Assembly: GCA_903642325.1 (NCBI GenBank)
Contig: CAHJWM010000021.1
Location: 1-64,000 of the forward strand
Direction of reading: 5' to 3'
From: Myxococcales bacterium
Lineage (GTDB): Bacteria; Myxococcota_A; Polyangia; Polyangiales; Polyangiaceae
DNA length: 64,000 bases
The notes beneath the pieces were generated by a model. It was not told the origin of the DNA and ran no database searches. It was given only the letters and a program-made list of their open reading frames with translations. The translations under genes and the position numbers were made by a program. Shown here piece after piece: positions 53,106 through 62,934 of the stretch; within the stretch, counting starts at the first letter, position 1, and each line of letters begins with the position of its first letter.

Positions 53106-54776
53106 ATGAACGACGACAGTCCAGTCAACGGCGAGCCAGCGCTCGTGGAGGTTTACGACACGACCTTGCGGGACGGCACGCAGCGCGAGGGCATTTCGTA
53201 CACGCTGGAGGACAAGCTGCGCATCGCCGAACACCTGGATGCGTTCGGCGTCGCGTTCATCGAAGGCGGCTGGCCCGGTTCGAATCCGAAGGACGAGGAA
53301 TTCTTCGCGCGCGCCCGCGATCAGTCCTGGTTACACGCTAAAATCGCCGCCTTCGGCGCGACTCGGCGCGCGGGCCTCGCGCCCGAGGACGACCCGAGCT
53401 TGCGGGCACTGGTTGCCGCCGGCACGGAGGTTTGCACCCTCTTCGGCAAGACATCTACGTTGCACGTGACGGAGGTGCTGCGCACGACCCTCGACGAAAA
53501 TCTGCGCATGATCGAAGACTCGATCGCCTTCTTGCGCAGCGAGAAAAAGCGGGTCGTCTATGACGCGGAGCACTTCTTCGATGGTTATCGATTGGACGCG
53601 AGCTACGCGATCGAAACGCTGCGCGCCGCGATGCGTGGCGGCGCGGAGGTAATGGCGCTGTGCGATACCAACGGCGGCAGCATGCCCTGGGACGTACAGC
53701 AAATCGTGCGTGAAGTGTCGCACCTCGTCGGCCATCCATTGGGCATCCACGCTCATGACGACAGCGGGTGCGGCGTGGCCAACAGCATCGCGGCCGTGCG
53801 GGGCGGCGCGCGCCACGTGCAGGGCACGATCAACGGCTACGGCGAGCGCTGCGGTAACGCGAATCTTTCCGTGATCATCCCGAACCTCGAGCTGAAGCTC
53901 GGCTGCCGGGTGCTTGCTCCCGGTCGCTTGTCGGAGATCAGCGAGCTTTCGCACTTCGTGGCGGAGGTCGCGAACCTCGCGCCAGATGCGCACATGGCGT
54001 ACATCGGCAAGAGCGCATTTGCTCACAAAGGCGGCGTGCACGTCGCCGCCATGCGCCGGAACGCGGCTTCCTACCAACACATCAGCCCCGAGCTCGTCGG
54101 CAACGCGATGCGCGTGGTCGTCAGTGAGCTGTCCGGGCGCGGTAACGTGCTCGCTAAAGCCGAGGAGCTCGGCGTGCAGGTCAGCTCCGGGGTAGAGCTC
54201 GAGGCGCTGCGCGAAATCAAGGAGGCGGAGGCACGCGGGCTCTCCTACGAGGGCGCGGAGGCCAGTATCGCGTTGCTCCTGCGACGCAAGGCGGTTGACT
54301 ACGTGCCGCTATTTCAGGTCGTCGATTACCAGATCCAGGTCGGCAAGCGCCGCGGCACCGAGACCTTCGCCGAAGCGGTCGTCAAAGTGCAAGTCGGTAA
54401 GCAGACGCTGCACACCGCCGCAGAGGGCAATGGGCCCGTGAGCGCGCTCGACGCCGCGCTGCGTAAGGCGCTCGCGCCCTCCTACCCCGCCGTCAACGAC
54501 ATTCACTTGGCCGACTACAAAGTCCGTATCCTGGACGGCACGGAGGGCACGGGAGCCATCACGCGCGTCCTGATCGATAGCCAAGACGCCCACCGCAGCT
54601 GGAGCACCGTCGGCGCCTCTTCCAACATCATCGAAGCTTCCATGCACGCTCTTGTCGACTCGATCGAATTTGGCTTGATCCAGGGCTGCGCAGTGCTGCC
54701 CGATGGCCACCTAGTGAGTCGGCCCGCGCGGTCCGCCGGCGTAGCCCTGCCAAAGGCGGCCGCGAGCATCCGCTGA
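53106..54776 (+). CDS. cimA: (R)-citramalate synthase
   Basis: A 556-residue DRE-TIM enzyme that differs from LeuA. It begins VEVYDTTLRDGTQREGISYTL and has FIEGGWPGSNPKDEEFF, AFGATRRAGLAPEDD and VVYDAEHFFDGYRLD, which are features of the CimA/TIGR00977 group. IHAHDDSGCGVANSIAAVRGG is its HxH metal motif region. The C-terminus carries a LeuA-type dimer domain. It condenses pyruvate and acetyl-CoA to citramalate, which LeuCD and LeuB convert to 2-oxobutyrate for isoleucine. Its place between leuD and leuB fits this route. A homocitrate-type synthase is the alternative but less likely. Start ATG 53106 lacks a clear ribosome site. Confidence 0.9.
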   Translation: MNDDSPVNGEPALVEVYDTTLRDGTQREGISYTLEDKLRIAEHLDAFGVAFIEGGWPGSNPKDEEFFARARDQSWLHAKIAAFGATRRAGLAPEDDPSLRALVAAGTEVCTLFGKTSTLHVTEVLRTTLDENLRMIEDSIAFLRSEKKRVVYDAEHFFDGYRLDASYAIETLRAAMRGGAEVMALCDTNGGSMPWDVQQIVREVSHLVGHPLGIHAHDDSGCGVANSIAAVRGGARHVQGTINGYGERCGNANLSVIIPNLELKLGCRVLAPGRLSEISELSHFVAEVANLAPDAHMAYIGKSAFAHKGGVHVAAMRRNAASYQHISPELVGNAMRVVVSELSGRGNVLAKAEELGVQVSSGVELEALREIKEAEARGLSYEGAEASIALLLRRKAVDYVPLFQVVDYQIQVGKRRGTETFAEAVVKVQVGKQTLHTAAEGNGPVSALDAALRKALAPSYPAVNDIHLADYKVRILDGTEGTGAITRVLIDSQDAHRSWSTVGASSNIIEASMHALVDSIEFGLIQGCAVLPDGHLVSRPARSAGVALPKAAASIR

Positions 54777-54999
54777 ATGCGGACGAATTTTCGCGTTGGC
54801 CGTGCATGCCAGAGTCGGCTCCGCCGGCTCGGGTGACTTGCAATACTGGATCGAGGCCTGAGTCGAGCCAGTGTCGCACATGGGCCTCGAGGCCACTTCG
54901 GAGAGCGGCGGTCCGCGCAAAAGCCCGCTGGCTGGGCCACTTTTGCCAATAAATCGGGCACGTTTGGCCTCGCCGCTCAAATGCGACTATCGAGCGACC
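54777..54999 (+). other. Gap between citramalate synthase and leuB
   Basis: About 223 bases, longer than the other gaps of the operon. The leuB frame is open upstream to 54871 but that part is not family-like. No U-tailed terminator is visible, so read-through into leuB is plausible; a separate promoter cannot be excluded. Confidence 0.45.
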
Positions 55000-56064
55000 A
55001 TGAAAGCCAAAATCGTTCTTCTTCCAGGTGATGGCGTTGGGCCCGAGGTGACCGGTCAAGCGCGGATCGTGTTAGAGGCGGTAGCTCGAGGCGCCGGCCA
55101 CGAATTTTCGTTCGAGACGCAGTTGATCGGTGGCATTGCCATCGATGAGACGGGGGAGCCGTTGCCGCCCGACACGCTCGTCGCCTGCAAGGCAGCGGAC
55201 GCGATCATGCTGGGCGCGGTGGGCGGCCCGAAATGGGATGACCCCAACGCCAAAACACGCCCCGAAAAGGGCTTGCTGGCCATCCGAAAGGGCCTCGGAT
55301 TATTTGCCAACTTGCGCCCCGTACGCAGTTATCCGGAGCTGATCGACTCTTCCCCCCTGAAGCTCGAGCGCATTCAGGGCTGCAATATGCTGATCCTGAG
55401 AGAGCTCACGGGCGGCTTGTACTTCGGCAAGCAGTATCGGGAACAGACCGAGCGCGGCTTGAAGGTCATAGATACGCTCGAGTACATGGATTTCGAGATC
55501 GAGCGCATCGTACGTCTGGCTTTTGAGTTAGCTCGCGGGCGAACGAAAAAGCTGACTTCGGTGGACAAGGCCAACGTCCTCGAATCGTCTCGTGTGTGGC
55601 GTCAGGTGGCGACCCAGGTCAAAGCCGACTTCGCCGATGTGACGCTCGAGCACCAATTGGTCGACTCCTGCGCGATGCGCCTGGTGACAGCGCCGACCAG
55701 CTTCGACGTGATCGTGACGGAGAACATGTTCGGCGACATCCTTTCGGATGAAGCGGCGGTGCTCACCGGCTCCCTCGGCATGCTGCCGAGTGCCTCACTC
55801 GGAGAGGGCAAGCTTGGTTTATACGAACCGATTCACGGCTCCGCGCCAGACATCGCCGGCAAGGGTATCGCGAACCCTGTAGGCACCATCCTCAGTGCGG
55901 CCCTGCTGCTCCGTCACAGCCTCGGCCTCGAAGCGGAGGCGGCGTCGATCGAACGGGCCGTCGAGCTGGCCCTCGCCGCAGGGGCACGCACCAAAGACCT
56001 CGGCTCGAACAACCCGCTTTCCACGAGTGGCATGGGCGAGGCGATCCTCGCCAAGTTGAACTGA
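55000..56064 (+). CDS. leuB: 3-isopropylmalate dehydrogenase
   Basis: A 354-residue enzyme. It starts [17 protein letters not shown] and contains [18 protein letters not shown]-type sites read here as [24 protein letters not shown] and the signature [45 protein letters not shown] completes the NAD site. It oxidatively decarboxylates 3-isopropylmalate, and also methylmalate on the citramalate route. ATG 55000 is used since the family begins there. It is the last gene of the branched-chain operon. Confidence 0.96.
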   Translation: MKAKIVLLPGDGVGPEVTGQARIVLEAVARGAGHEFSFETQLIGGIAIDETGEPLPPDTLVACKAADAIMLGAVGGPKWDDPNAKTRPEKGLLAIRKGLGLFANLRPVRSYPELIDSSPLKLERIQGCNMLILRELTGGLYFGKQYREQTERGLKVIDTLEYMDFEIERIVRLAFELARGRTKKLTSVDKANVLESSRVWRQVATQVKADFADVTLEHQLVDSCAMRLVTAPTSFDVIVTENMFGDILSDEAAVLTGSLGMLPSASLGEGKLGLYEPIHGSAPDIAGKGIANPVGTILSAALLLRHSLGLEAEAASIERAVELALAAGARTKDLGSNNPLSTSGMGEAILAKLN

Positions 56065-56091
56065 GAAGCCGCGTCGCCTCTCCGTCGTCCC

Positions 56092-56436
56092 TCATAACGT
56101 CGTGCACACCACGTGCGCGGGGCGGGTGATCTCGCCCATCTTTTCGCTTTGATAATCGCGGAAGGCTTGTTGCAACTCCTGCGGGGTGTTCATCACGAAC
56201 GGGCCATAACGGGCGACGGGGTCGTGCAAAGGCACGCCGGCTAGACGCAACAGGCGTGCGCCCTTCGTTAGCGCGCCGGCGGCGCGCAGTCGGATGGTGT
56301 TGCCCGCGCCCAGCACCGCCAATTGGCCATCGCCCACGACCGTGCCGGCGTCACCCACGCGCCCGTCGCCCTCGAAAACGTAGACCAGCGCTGTGCTCAC
56401 TTTCAAGCGCGAGCGCAGCAACGCCTCGTTGCATTA
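56092..56436 (-). pseudogene. Pirin C-terminal remnant (5' part missing)
   Basis: An open frame of 109 codons encodes a typical pirin C-terminal half: ALVYVFEGDGRVG, RLLRLAGVPLHDPVARYGPFVMNTPQELQQAFRDYQ. Pirins are ~230-300 residues and need the N-terminal cupin, which binds iron. In this frame a TAA stop appears at about 56434-56436, and the GH2 gene ends only 60 bases further, so no room remains for the N-terminal half. The only start is a TTG at 56421. It is read as a decayed gene or deletion remnant beside the GH2 gene. Confidence 0.7.
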
Positions 56437-56495
56437 CAGTGCAGAATCCAATCGGGTGGGCTTCGACGTCCCCGCCCAGGGCGGTGGCGCCGGCT

Positions 56496-58718
56496 TCAGG
56501 AATCGAGCTGCGCAGTGTGCTCTGGCACCGCTGCCGCGCGTGGCCGGGACACGTACGTATATCTGGAGTCGAGCTCGGCTCGCTGCGCTACGCGCAGGTT
56601 CAAATCGAAGGTCCTTACCCCGCCGTCTGGCAACACACCGCGGACGGTGGCGCCGCGATGATTTACCTTGGGAGCGAGATCGGGGAAGTCGAAGCGCGCA
56701 AGCTGCATGAGCTGACCGGCAACGTCGAGCTCGACTTCGACAGAGCCGGAATGAACGGTGTCGACAGACTCGTTCAAGATCCAGATCTCTGCTTCGAACA
56801 CCTCACCGCTGCACCAGGCAAACTTCTCCACCCGCGCGCTCACCAGCACGGGCCGGCACGCCGCCTGCACCGCGTAATAGGCGGGCTTGGGCCGATGGGG
56901 CCAGCTCACGATGTTGTTGTTCGCGGCAGATGGCCAAGGCTCGTTGAAACACCAATTCAAAGCCATGGCACAGACTGGCTTTTGGCGACGAGCTTCTTCG
57001 AAAATGAATTTGTAGCCTTCGGCCTGCAGCAGCTGACCGCGCTCGACGAGCTGTTCGAGGGTCTGGGTCGGGCCGAAATAGTGCTCGATGGTGTCCTGGC
57101 ATAGCCAGGTGCGAGGGTCCATTTCCCAGGCACGGAGGCCATGGTGCGTCTCCCAGGCCGTACCCGGCCTTGGCGGAAAGAGCTCCCCCTCTGGCATGAA
57201 AGACTCGAGGCAGTCGACGGCGGAAGGGCCCGGGCAGCCAAACTCCGAATAGGCCGTGTTCCGCGCCTGCCCAAAAATCTCAAACAGCTCGCGGCCGCGT
57301 TCGTCGCGAAAACGGTAATCGCCATGGGCCATCCCTCCGAGCGGAGCCGTGGCGATGAACGGCGTATCGCGATCGAGCTCGTAACAATTTTTGTTCAACA
57401 AACGCAGCGCGAAGCTCTGGTCGGTCATCCCCGACCAGGCGTTGAAGAGCTCATTGCCACCGCACCAAATGGCGAGCGAAGCGTGTTGCCGGACACGGCG
57501 GATGATCGAGCGCGACTCCTGGTCGAGGACTCGGAGGTATTCACCTTCACCGTCATACAAGTTGCAGGCGAGATGAAACTCAGTCCAAACCAAGAGCCCG
57601 AGCTCGTCGCAGATCTCGTAAAAGGCCTCCTTGTTGATGATCGCTCCGCCCCAGGTGCGAAGTAAGTTGAAATGTGCGGCCCGCGCCAGCTCGAGCAACG
57701 GACGGTAAGTTTCGGTCGTGATCAGTCCCGGGAAAATCTCGGGGCAAACCCAGTTCGAACCGCGCGCAAAGATCACGCGGCCGTTCACCTCGAGCGTGAT
57801 TGCCGGCTCGCTGCGGCTCTTTGGAAACCCCGCGGGTTCTTGCCAGGCGGCCGCACGCATGACCAAGCGCACCCGGCGAAAGCCGACCCTCTGTGAGTGC
57901 ACGATCACGCCGTCGAGCAACACTTCCAGTGTGTATAGGTCGGGATGACCCTCGCCCGCCGGCCACCACAGCCGAGGCCGCTCGAGCACGGCGTTCTCGG
58001 TCTGGAAGTGGAGCGCGAGCTGGCCCTCCGGATCGCGTAAGCGATATTCGAGTGCGGTCCCTGGCGCGTCGCTGGTCTCCGCGCTGATCGTAAGCTCTGC
58101 GTGGGCAAAGTCTTCGGCCAACTGGTACCGAACATCGACGCTACGCAGATGCACGCGCGCGCGAACTTGGATGCCGGTTTCTTGCCAGATGCCCAGCGGG
58201 ATTAGGCGAGGATGAAAGTCCCAGCCGTAGCTAACGGGGGGCTTGTTCGAGAGCCGTGCTTGCGCGCGACCTACGGCCTCGCCGAACGCTTTCGGCGCTG
58301 GGTAGAGCAAGATCTCGAGCACATCCCCCGACTCGGCGCGGCCCGTTAGGTCGATCTCGAATGGCGTGAACATGCCTTCTTGCTCGTGCACGACCGTGCC
58401 CGCGATTGAGACGCGAAACCGATAGTCGACGCCGCCACACACGAAAAACATACGCTCGTCACCGACCAACGTCGGCAGATCCAGCACACTGCAGTAGGAC
58501 CAAAAAAGATCCTCGAGACCTTGATAGGCTTTGAAGTGATCGCTTCGCCAGTATTCGGGAAAGCAGTGCGCGCGCCCCCAGTCGAGCTGCACGGCACCCG
58601 GTACCTGCGCGGGCACGAGCCGCTCGGGCGCAAGCGTGGCACGCTCGCTAGGTCCCACTCGCCAAGTCAACGGCAGCAATCGAGTCGCTGACGGCGAAAT
58701 GGTTTTGGAGGTGGTCAT
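56496..58718 (-). CDS. Glycoside hydrolase family 2, beta-mannosidase-like
   Basis: A 740-residue enzyme. The N-terminal jelly roll includes LEDLFWSYCSVLDLP, FVCGGVDYRFRVSIAGTVV and WQETGIQVRARVHL. The TIM barrel holds NLLRTWGGAIINKEAFYEICDELGLLVW, the acid/base Glu in IWCGGNELFNAW, and the nucleophile Glu in AYSEFGCPGPSAVD. RTWGG and GNE with the long C-terminal sandwich are typical of beta-mannosidases rather than beta-galactosidases. There is no signal peptide with the ATG at 58718 (MTTSKTIS); the frame extends to 58820. It may remove mannose from oligosaccharides; the target is inferred. Confidence 0.9.
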   Translation of the reverse strand: MTTSKTISPSATRLLPLTWRVGPSERATLAPERLVPAQVPGAVQLDWGRAHCFPEYWRSDHFKAYQGLEDLFWSYCSVLDLPTLVGDERMFFVCGGVDYRFRVSIAGTVVHEQEGMFTPFEIDLTGRAESGDVLEILLYPAPKAFGEAVGRAQARLSNKPPVSYGWDFHPRLIPLGIWQETGIQVRARVHLRSVDVRYQLAEDFAHAELTISAETSDAPGTALEYRLRDPEGQLALHFQTENAVLERPRLWWPAGEGHPDLYTLEVLLDGVIVHSQRVGFRRVRLVMRAAAWQEPAGFPKSRSEPAITLEVNGRVIFARGSNWVCPEIFPGLITTETYRPLLELARAAHFNLLRTWGGAIINKEAFYEICDELGLLVWTEFHLACNLYDGEGEYLRVLDQESRSIIRRVRQHASLAIWCGGNELFNAWSGMTDQSFALRLLNKNCYELDRDTPFIATAPLGGMAHGDYRFRDERGRELFEIFGQARNTAYSEFGCPGPSAVDCLESFMPEGELFPPRPGTAWETHHGLRAWEMDPRTWLCQDTIEHYFGPTQTLEQLVERGQLLQAEGYKFIFEEARRQKPVCAMALNWCFNEPWPSAANNNIVSWPHRPKPAYYAVQAACRPVLVSARVEKFAWCSGEVFEAEIWILNESVDTVHSGSVEVELDVAGQLMQLARFDFPDLAPKVNHRGATVRGVLPDGGVRTFDLNLRVAQRAELDSRYTYVSRPRAAAVPEHTAQLDS

Positions 58719-58914
58719 GATGCGGCGCGCGCAAGATACCGCGGATCGCCCGGCGCGCGGCACCCAGACGCACGCGAGGTGCGATGCTGGAGTGCGAGCG
58801 CCCAGCTTCCGGCCAGGCAAGCCGTCGGCGCTACGACTCGGGCTGACCGCGACCCCGCAAGTGATTGAATTACGGATGCATAAAGGCTGGCTACAGGGAG
58901 GGGGGTGGCGCCGC

Positions 58915-59718
58915 TTAGACCGCGTTGAACTGGGTGCAGGCGTCGGGCAGCAGCTCCGCTAAGCGCCGCGCCCAGGCGAGCTGGCCCGCGTCTTCGAGCA
59001 GCAGATCTTGGCGAATTTCGAGCTCGACGTGAGGGATCCCGCGTTGCTCACCGTAGACCGGGATGCCGTAGTCGCTTTCATCGCTCACGGAGTAGGGCTC
59101 GTTGTCGCCGACGACGAGCGTGGGATCGGAACGAAGCAGCGAGAGCAGAGCGTGCGCGAGGCGGGCGTCGCGGTTGTAGAGTATGCCCACATGCCAGGGC
59201 CGCGGCACGCCTTTGTAGATGGGCGTGAAGCTATGCATGGAAACGAGCACCGTGGCTAGACCGGCCGCGCTACGGCGCGTGAGCTCGCGGACGATGCGCG
59301 CATGATAGGGCGTGAAGACATCGCGCGCGCGGCGCGCGGCAGCCGCTACCGGCAACAGCTCGTTGCCGGGGATCTCAGTGCTCTCGCTGACGATCGGAAT
59401 GGAGCTCGAAACTCCGGGCTGACGGTTGCAGTCGATGACCAGGCGCGAATACGTTTGAAAGACGGCAAACGCGCCGAGCGCATACGCTAAATGACGCGCA
59501 ACGCGTTCCGCGCCCAAATCCCAAGCGATGTGCCGGCCGAGCTCGGCCTCGGCCAAGCCGAGGTTTCCGAGCACGCGCGGTAAGCGCTTGCCGGCATGAT
59601 CGCAGATGATCAAAAACGGGGAGCTTGCCGTGGCCTCGACGACCTCGAAGGCGGGCGGCTCGTCGGGAGCCAGGAGTGACGCCTCGGGATCGAGCTCGAG
59701 CTCAGCTGTGCTTGCCAC
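58915..59718 (-). CDS. N-formylglutamate amidohydrolase-like protein
   Basis: A 267-residue protein. It carries the family pattern FLIICDHAGKRLPRVLGNLGL, HIAWDLGAERVARHLA, RLVIDCNRQPGVSSSIP and VSMHSFTPIYKGVPRPWHVGIL, followed by HVELEIRQDLL. HutG-type enzymes hydrolyse N-formyl-L-glutamate in histidine degradation, but many homologues have other amide substrates. No histidine-degradation genes adjoin. The GTG at 59718 is used; a TTG at 59754 would extend it by 12 residues. No clear ribosome site decides between them. Confidence 0.82.
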   Translation of the reverse strand: MASTAELELDPEASLLAPDEPPAFEVVEATASSPFLIICDHAGKRLPRVLGNLGLAEAELGRHIAWDLGAERVARHLAYALGAFAVFQTYSRLVIDCNRQPGVSSSIPIVSESTEIPGNELLPVAAAARRARDVFTPYHARIVRELTRRSAAGLATVLVSMHSFTPIYKGVPRPWHVGILYNRDARLAHALLSLLRSDPTLVVGDNEPYSVSDESDYGIPVYGEQRGIPHVELEIRQDLLLEDAGQLAWARRLAELLPDACTQFNAV

Positions 59719-59781
59719 GCGCCTAATCAGTACCCGACGGCCGGACGCTGTCAACGATCAGCGAGTGAGACCGAGTGCGGG

Positions 59782-61050
59782 CTAAGCGGTCGGCTGGCGA
59801 GCGAAGATGCGCGGCACGAGCTTGAGGTTCTTATTGGCGCGTGCGAGCGCCCGAAAGACTTGAACGCGCCAGCTGACTTCGAAGTGAGCGACGCCAAAGC
59901 CCGCGAGCAAGGACGTGATGGCAGCGCGCAGCGAGAGCCAATCGCTCGGCGCCATCAGCACTTCCACGAACTCCGGGGTGTAGAAGCCTTTCACGAAACG
60001 GCGATAGGTGGCCACGTTTTTCGCGACCTCTCTCTCGTAAGCCAAAAACTGCGCGCGATCGAAACGCTTGGCCTCGAGCGCCGACGAAACCGCCTCGGCC
60101 GCGCGGAACGCGCCCACCATGCCCAAGTAGACGCCCGTCGAGAAAACCGGATCGATGAATGCGGCGGCGTCACCAACGAGCACGAAGCGGTCGCCAGCGA
60201 GCTTGCGACTGACGTAGGAGTAGTCCGTAACGCTACGCACTGGCGCCAACTGAGTAGCGCCTATCAGGCGCTTCTTCAAAAATGGTGTGGCGGCAATCCG
60301 AGCCGCAAAATAAGCGTCATCCGGCTTCTGACCGCGGAGATTGCGCGAAGGCATGACGAGACCCACGCTAGTGCGGTTGCCTCGGAGCGGAATCACCCAC
60401 CACCAGCCGCCGGGCACGAGCACGACGCTGATGTCGCCTTCTTCGTCGCCGGCGTAGCGCTCCGCCCCCTCGAAGTGAGAGAAGACGGCGAAATTTTTCA
60501 ACTCCGCATCCATCTCACGCAGGCCGAGGCGACCGGCCAAGAGCGAGCTCTGGCCGCTGGCATCCACCAGCATCTGCGCGTTGAACGTGGCTTCTGAACC
60601 GTTCTCCGCGCGTGCCACCACGCTTACGCCGAGTGCCCGGTCGAGCTCGAAGCGCACGACTTGCTGGCCTTGACGCACCTCCACGCCATGTGCCGTGGCG
60701 TTCTCCAAGAGGAGCTTGTCGAATTCACTGCGATCGACCTCGTACGCAGAGCTCGGGCCCGGCACCAGGCCTTCTGCGAACGCGTAACGCCGCCTGAGCC
60801 AGCCGTCCGCGGTCACGAATTCGGCGCCATACTTGGGTAAAAAGTTAGCCGCCTCGAGGCGGGGCATGGCACCCAGCGCTTCGATCAACGGCATCGAGCA
60901 AGGCAGCAAAGATTCCCCGATGTGAAAGCGTGGAAAGTGCTCCTTTTCAAGCAACAAGGTGCGATGGCCGCGCTGGGCCAAGCGCGTGGACACCGACGAG
61001 CCCGAGGGTCCCCCGCCGATCACGATCACGTCGTACTCGGTGCCTACCAT
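59782..61050 (-). CDS. FAD-dependent oxidoreductase of the flavin halogenase family
   Basis: A 422-residue flavoprotein. The dinucleotide site is VIVIGGGPSGSSVSTRLA. HFPRFHIGESLLP (~38-50) is the halogenase-family motif. Lys73 in NFLPKYGAEFVT matches the conserved catalytic Lys position, and GWWWVIPLRG (213-218 gives W-x-W-x-I-P) matches the second signature that separates halogenases from ordinary monooxygenases. LVGDAAAFIDPVFSTGVYLG follows. FADH2-dependent halogenases chlorinate or brominate aromatic or pyrrole compounds. No biosynthetic cluster surrounds it, so a geranylgeranyl-reductase-like or other oxidoreductase role is possible. Confidence 0.75.
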   Translation of the reverse strand: MVGTEYDVIVIGGGPSGSSVSTRLAQRGHRTLLLEKEHFPRFHIGESLLPCSMPLIEALGAMPRLEAANFLPKYGAEFVTADGWLRRRYAFAEGLVPGPSSAYEVDRSEFDKLLLENATAHGVEVRQGQQVVRFELDRALGVSVVARAENGSEATFNAQMLVDASGQSSLLAGRLGLREMDAELKNFAVFSHFEGAERYAGDEEGDISVVLVPGGWWWVIPLRGNRTSVGLVMPSRNLRGQKPDDAYFAARIAATPFLKKRLIGATQLAPVRSVTDYSYVSRKLAGDRFVLVGDAAAFIDPVFSTGVYLGMVGAFRAAEAVSSALEAKRFDRAQFLAYEREVAKNVATYRRFVKGFYTPEFVEVLMAPSDWLSLRAAITSLLAGFGVAHFEVSWRVQVFRALARANKNLKLVPRIFARQPTA

Positions 61051-61341
61051 GCATGGCCGATGTAGCCCGGAACTAGCGCCGTGGAAACTCGTTCTGGGCC
61101 TTAGCTAAACATCGCGCGGAAAGCACCCGTCGCGGCCGACGCTGGACGAGCACGAGGTCGTTCGAGCAGCGTCCACTGCCCTCAAGCTCCGCTGCCTGCG
61201 CCTGGATTACCGCGGTGGACCCGTTACGGCCGGGAGCCCCGCGCTACACACTTCGCGCGAGCTTCGGCCGTACGGCTGCTAAATTCGACGCCGCCAGCGC
61301 CCGCGAGCCAACATGGCGGCTCATCGCTGGCGACTATCGGA
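61051..61341. other. Intergenic region
   Basis: About 290 bases between the halogenase-like gene and the GH16 lipoprotein gene. No gene, RNA or clear terminator was recognised. Confidence 0.4.
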
Positions 61342-62763
61342 TCATGGGCCACAGGCCACGTCGAGCTTTCCATCCACGCCGGTGCACATGGCGGGGCGAC
61401 TGTCCGGCAACGGATCTTTCGCGTTGTTTTTTGCGTACTGGAGGTCGGACGGCGTCAAGCAGCTGCGCGTCTTGAGATCCGCGCAAGGATAAGTGGTCTC
61501 GTTGTTCCAGCGGTAGTAGCGGAACCAATCGTACTCTCCGTGGATCGGATATGCGTTGCCAGCCGGATCACCGCCGCCCAAATCGCGGTTGCCGAAGACC
61601 CACATGTTCATGATGATCTTCGTCGACTCTTTGGGGATGACCAGGCCATTTTTACCCTGGCCGTCCAACTTTACGCGCACCAGCTGGCCATCGATGAACC
61701 ACTTGACCGAGGTGGGCAGCCATTCGAACGCGTAAGTGTGGAAGTCCGAGCTGGTGCTGAAGCCCGTCGGTAAGGCGGAGCCACCATTGCCGCCGTACGG
61801 ATATGACCTCGTCGAATCCTCGATCCCACCGTTCCAGACGCGGGTGCCTGGAGGCGCAACGATGATGTTGGAAATGAAATCCGTCTGCGGCGCCGCCGTG
61901 AGCTCGATGTCGATTTCTCGCCACAACAGGTAAGCTGGCGCGCGGTACGCGAACAGGGTGTGCAGGAAATTGTTGTTGGCGCCCGCCGGGGACTTCATGC
62001 GCACTTCGTAGCGGCCGTAGCGGAATTCATTGTAAATGCTGCGAAACTCTGCGGCGCTGACCGGCTTGTCTGCGACGTTGTCGGCGGCCGAGAATGAATA
62101 GCCGCCTGCCACCGGTTCATTGGTGATGGCGAGCACCATGTGGCCGCTCTCGAACGCGATGTTCTTCTCGACCATGTGGGTCTGCCCGTCGAAGAGCGCG
62201 CCGTCACCCCAGGTCCAAAACGGATCGCGATTGAGATCGATGGGCGCGTTGAACTCTTCGATCAGGTACGGCTTGAAACCGTCGTATACCGGGTAGGCGA
62301 TGTTGGGGTCGGGGTGGCCGTAGATTCCGCGGCTATCTGGAACCGCCGGCAGTAGGCCGGCGCCACCTGTCGTGCCGGCGATGCCGCCGATGCCAGCAGC
62401 GCCGCCGCTGCCGCCCTTGCCGCCCGCGCCACCTGTGCCACCGGTCCCGCCCTTACCGCCCGCGCCCGTGACGCCGCCTGCCGAGCCTCCACCACTGCCG
62501 GCCGTGGTGCCGGCGCCACCGGCACTCCCGGATTCTCCGCCCGCGCCCGCGCCGATGGTTCCACCGCTGCCGGCTGTCCCTGGGCCTCCGCTGCCGGCAG
62601 TGAGGCTTCCACCCGCGGATGCGCTCGTGGCACCGCCCCCGGATACCCCTGCCGTGGCGCCGGCCCCCCCGATATCACCTTGAGCCGGCGTTGAGCCTGC
62701 GCAGGCGGCCAGGCCGGCAAGAGCGAGGCAGGACAAGGAAAGTACCGAAATCGGGGGCTGCAT
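61342..62763 (-). CDS. GH16-family glucanase-like lipoprotein, second copy
   Basis: A 473-residue lipoprotein. Signal with lipobox LAAC (Cys21), a ~115-residue Gly/Ala/Ser/Thr linker (~25-140, coded by degenerate GGx repeats), then a GH16 domain. The active-site strand is WREIDIELT, with Glu283, Asp285 and Glu287. EFRSIYNEFRYGRYEVRMKS matches the 30234 paralogue, as do the YDGF and DLNRDP motifs. The ATG at 62763 has AGGAG six bases upstream. A glucanase role is inferred from the fold. The two enzymes are paralogues with unlike linkers, so the substrate range may differ. Confidence 0.9.
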   Translation of the reverse strand: MQPPISVLSLSCLALAGLAACAGSTPAQGDIGGAGATAGVSGGGATSASAGGSLTAGSGGPGTAGSGGTIGAGAGGESGSAGGAGTTAGSGGGSAGGVTGAGGKGGTGGTGGAGGKGGSGGAAGIGGIAGTTGGAGLLPAVPDSRGIYGHPDPNIAYPVYDGFKPYLIEEFNAPIDLNRDPFWTWGDGALFDGQTHMVEKNIAFESGHMVLAITNEPVAGGYSFSAADNVADKPVSAAEFRSIYNEFRYGRYEVRMKSPAGANNNFLHTLFAYRAPAYLLWREIDIELTAAPQTDFISNIIVAPPGTRVWNGGIEDSTRSYPYGGNGGSALPTGFSTSSDFHTYAFEWLPTSVKWFIDGQLVRVKLDGQGKNGLVIPKESTKIIMNMWVFGNRDLGGGDPAGNAYPIHGEYDWFRYYRWNNETTYPCADLKTRSCLTPSDLQYAKNNAKDPLPDSRPAMCTGVDGKLDVACGP

Positions 62764-62934
62764 GGAGTCTCCTGAGAGGGGCGGGGCCGAGCTTCGAGAT
62801 CGGCCTTGTGGCCGCCTAGTGGCGCGCGATGATGGGTCTTCGTGTCGCGCCGCCGCGCTTCTGATCGCGGCAAAGTTCTGCGCGGGCCTTAGCGAACCGC
62901 GCTCAGCGCTCTCCTCCGTCGCTCACGCGGTTTC

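Noticed and set aside
53331-54080. 249-codon antisense frame in cimA
   Set aside because: Shadow of the CimA reading frame; no recognisable product.
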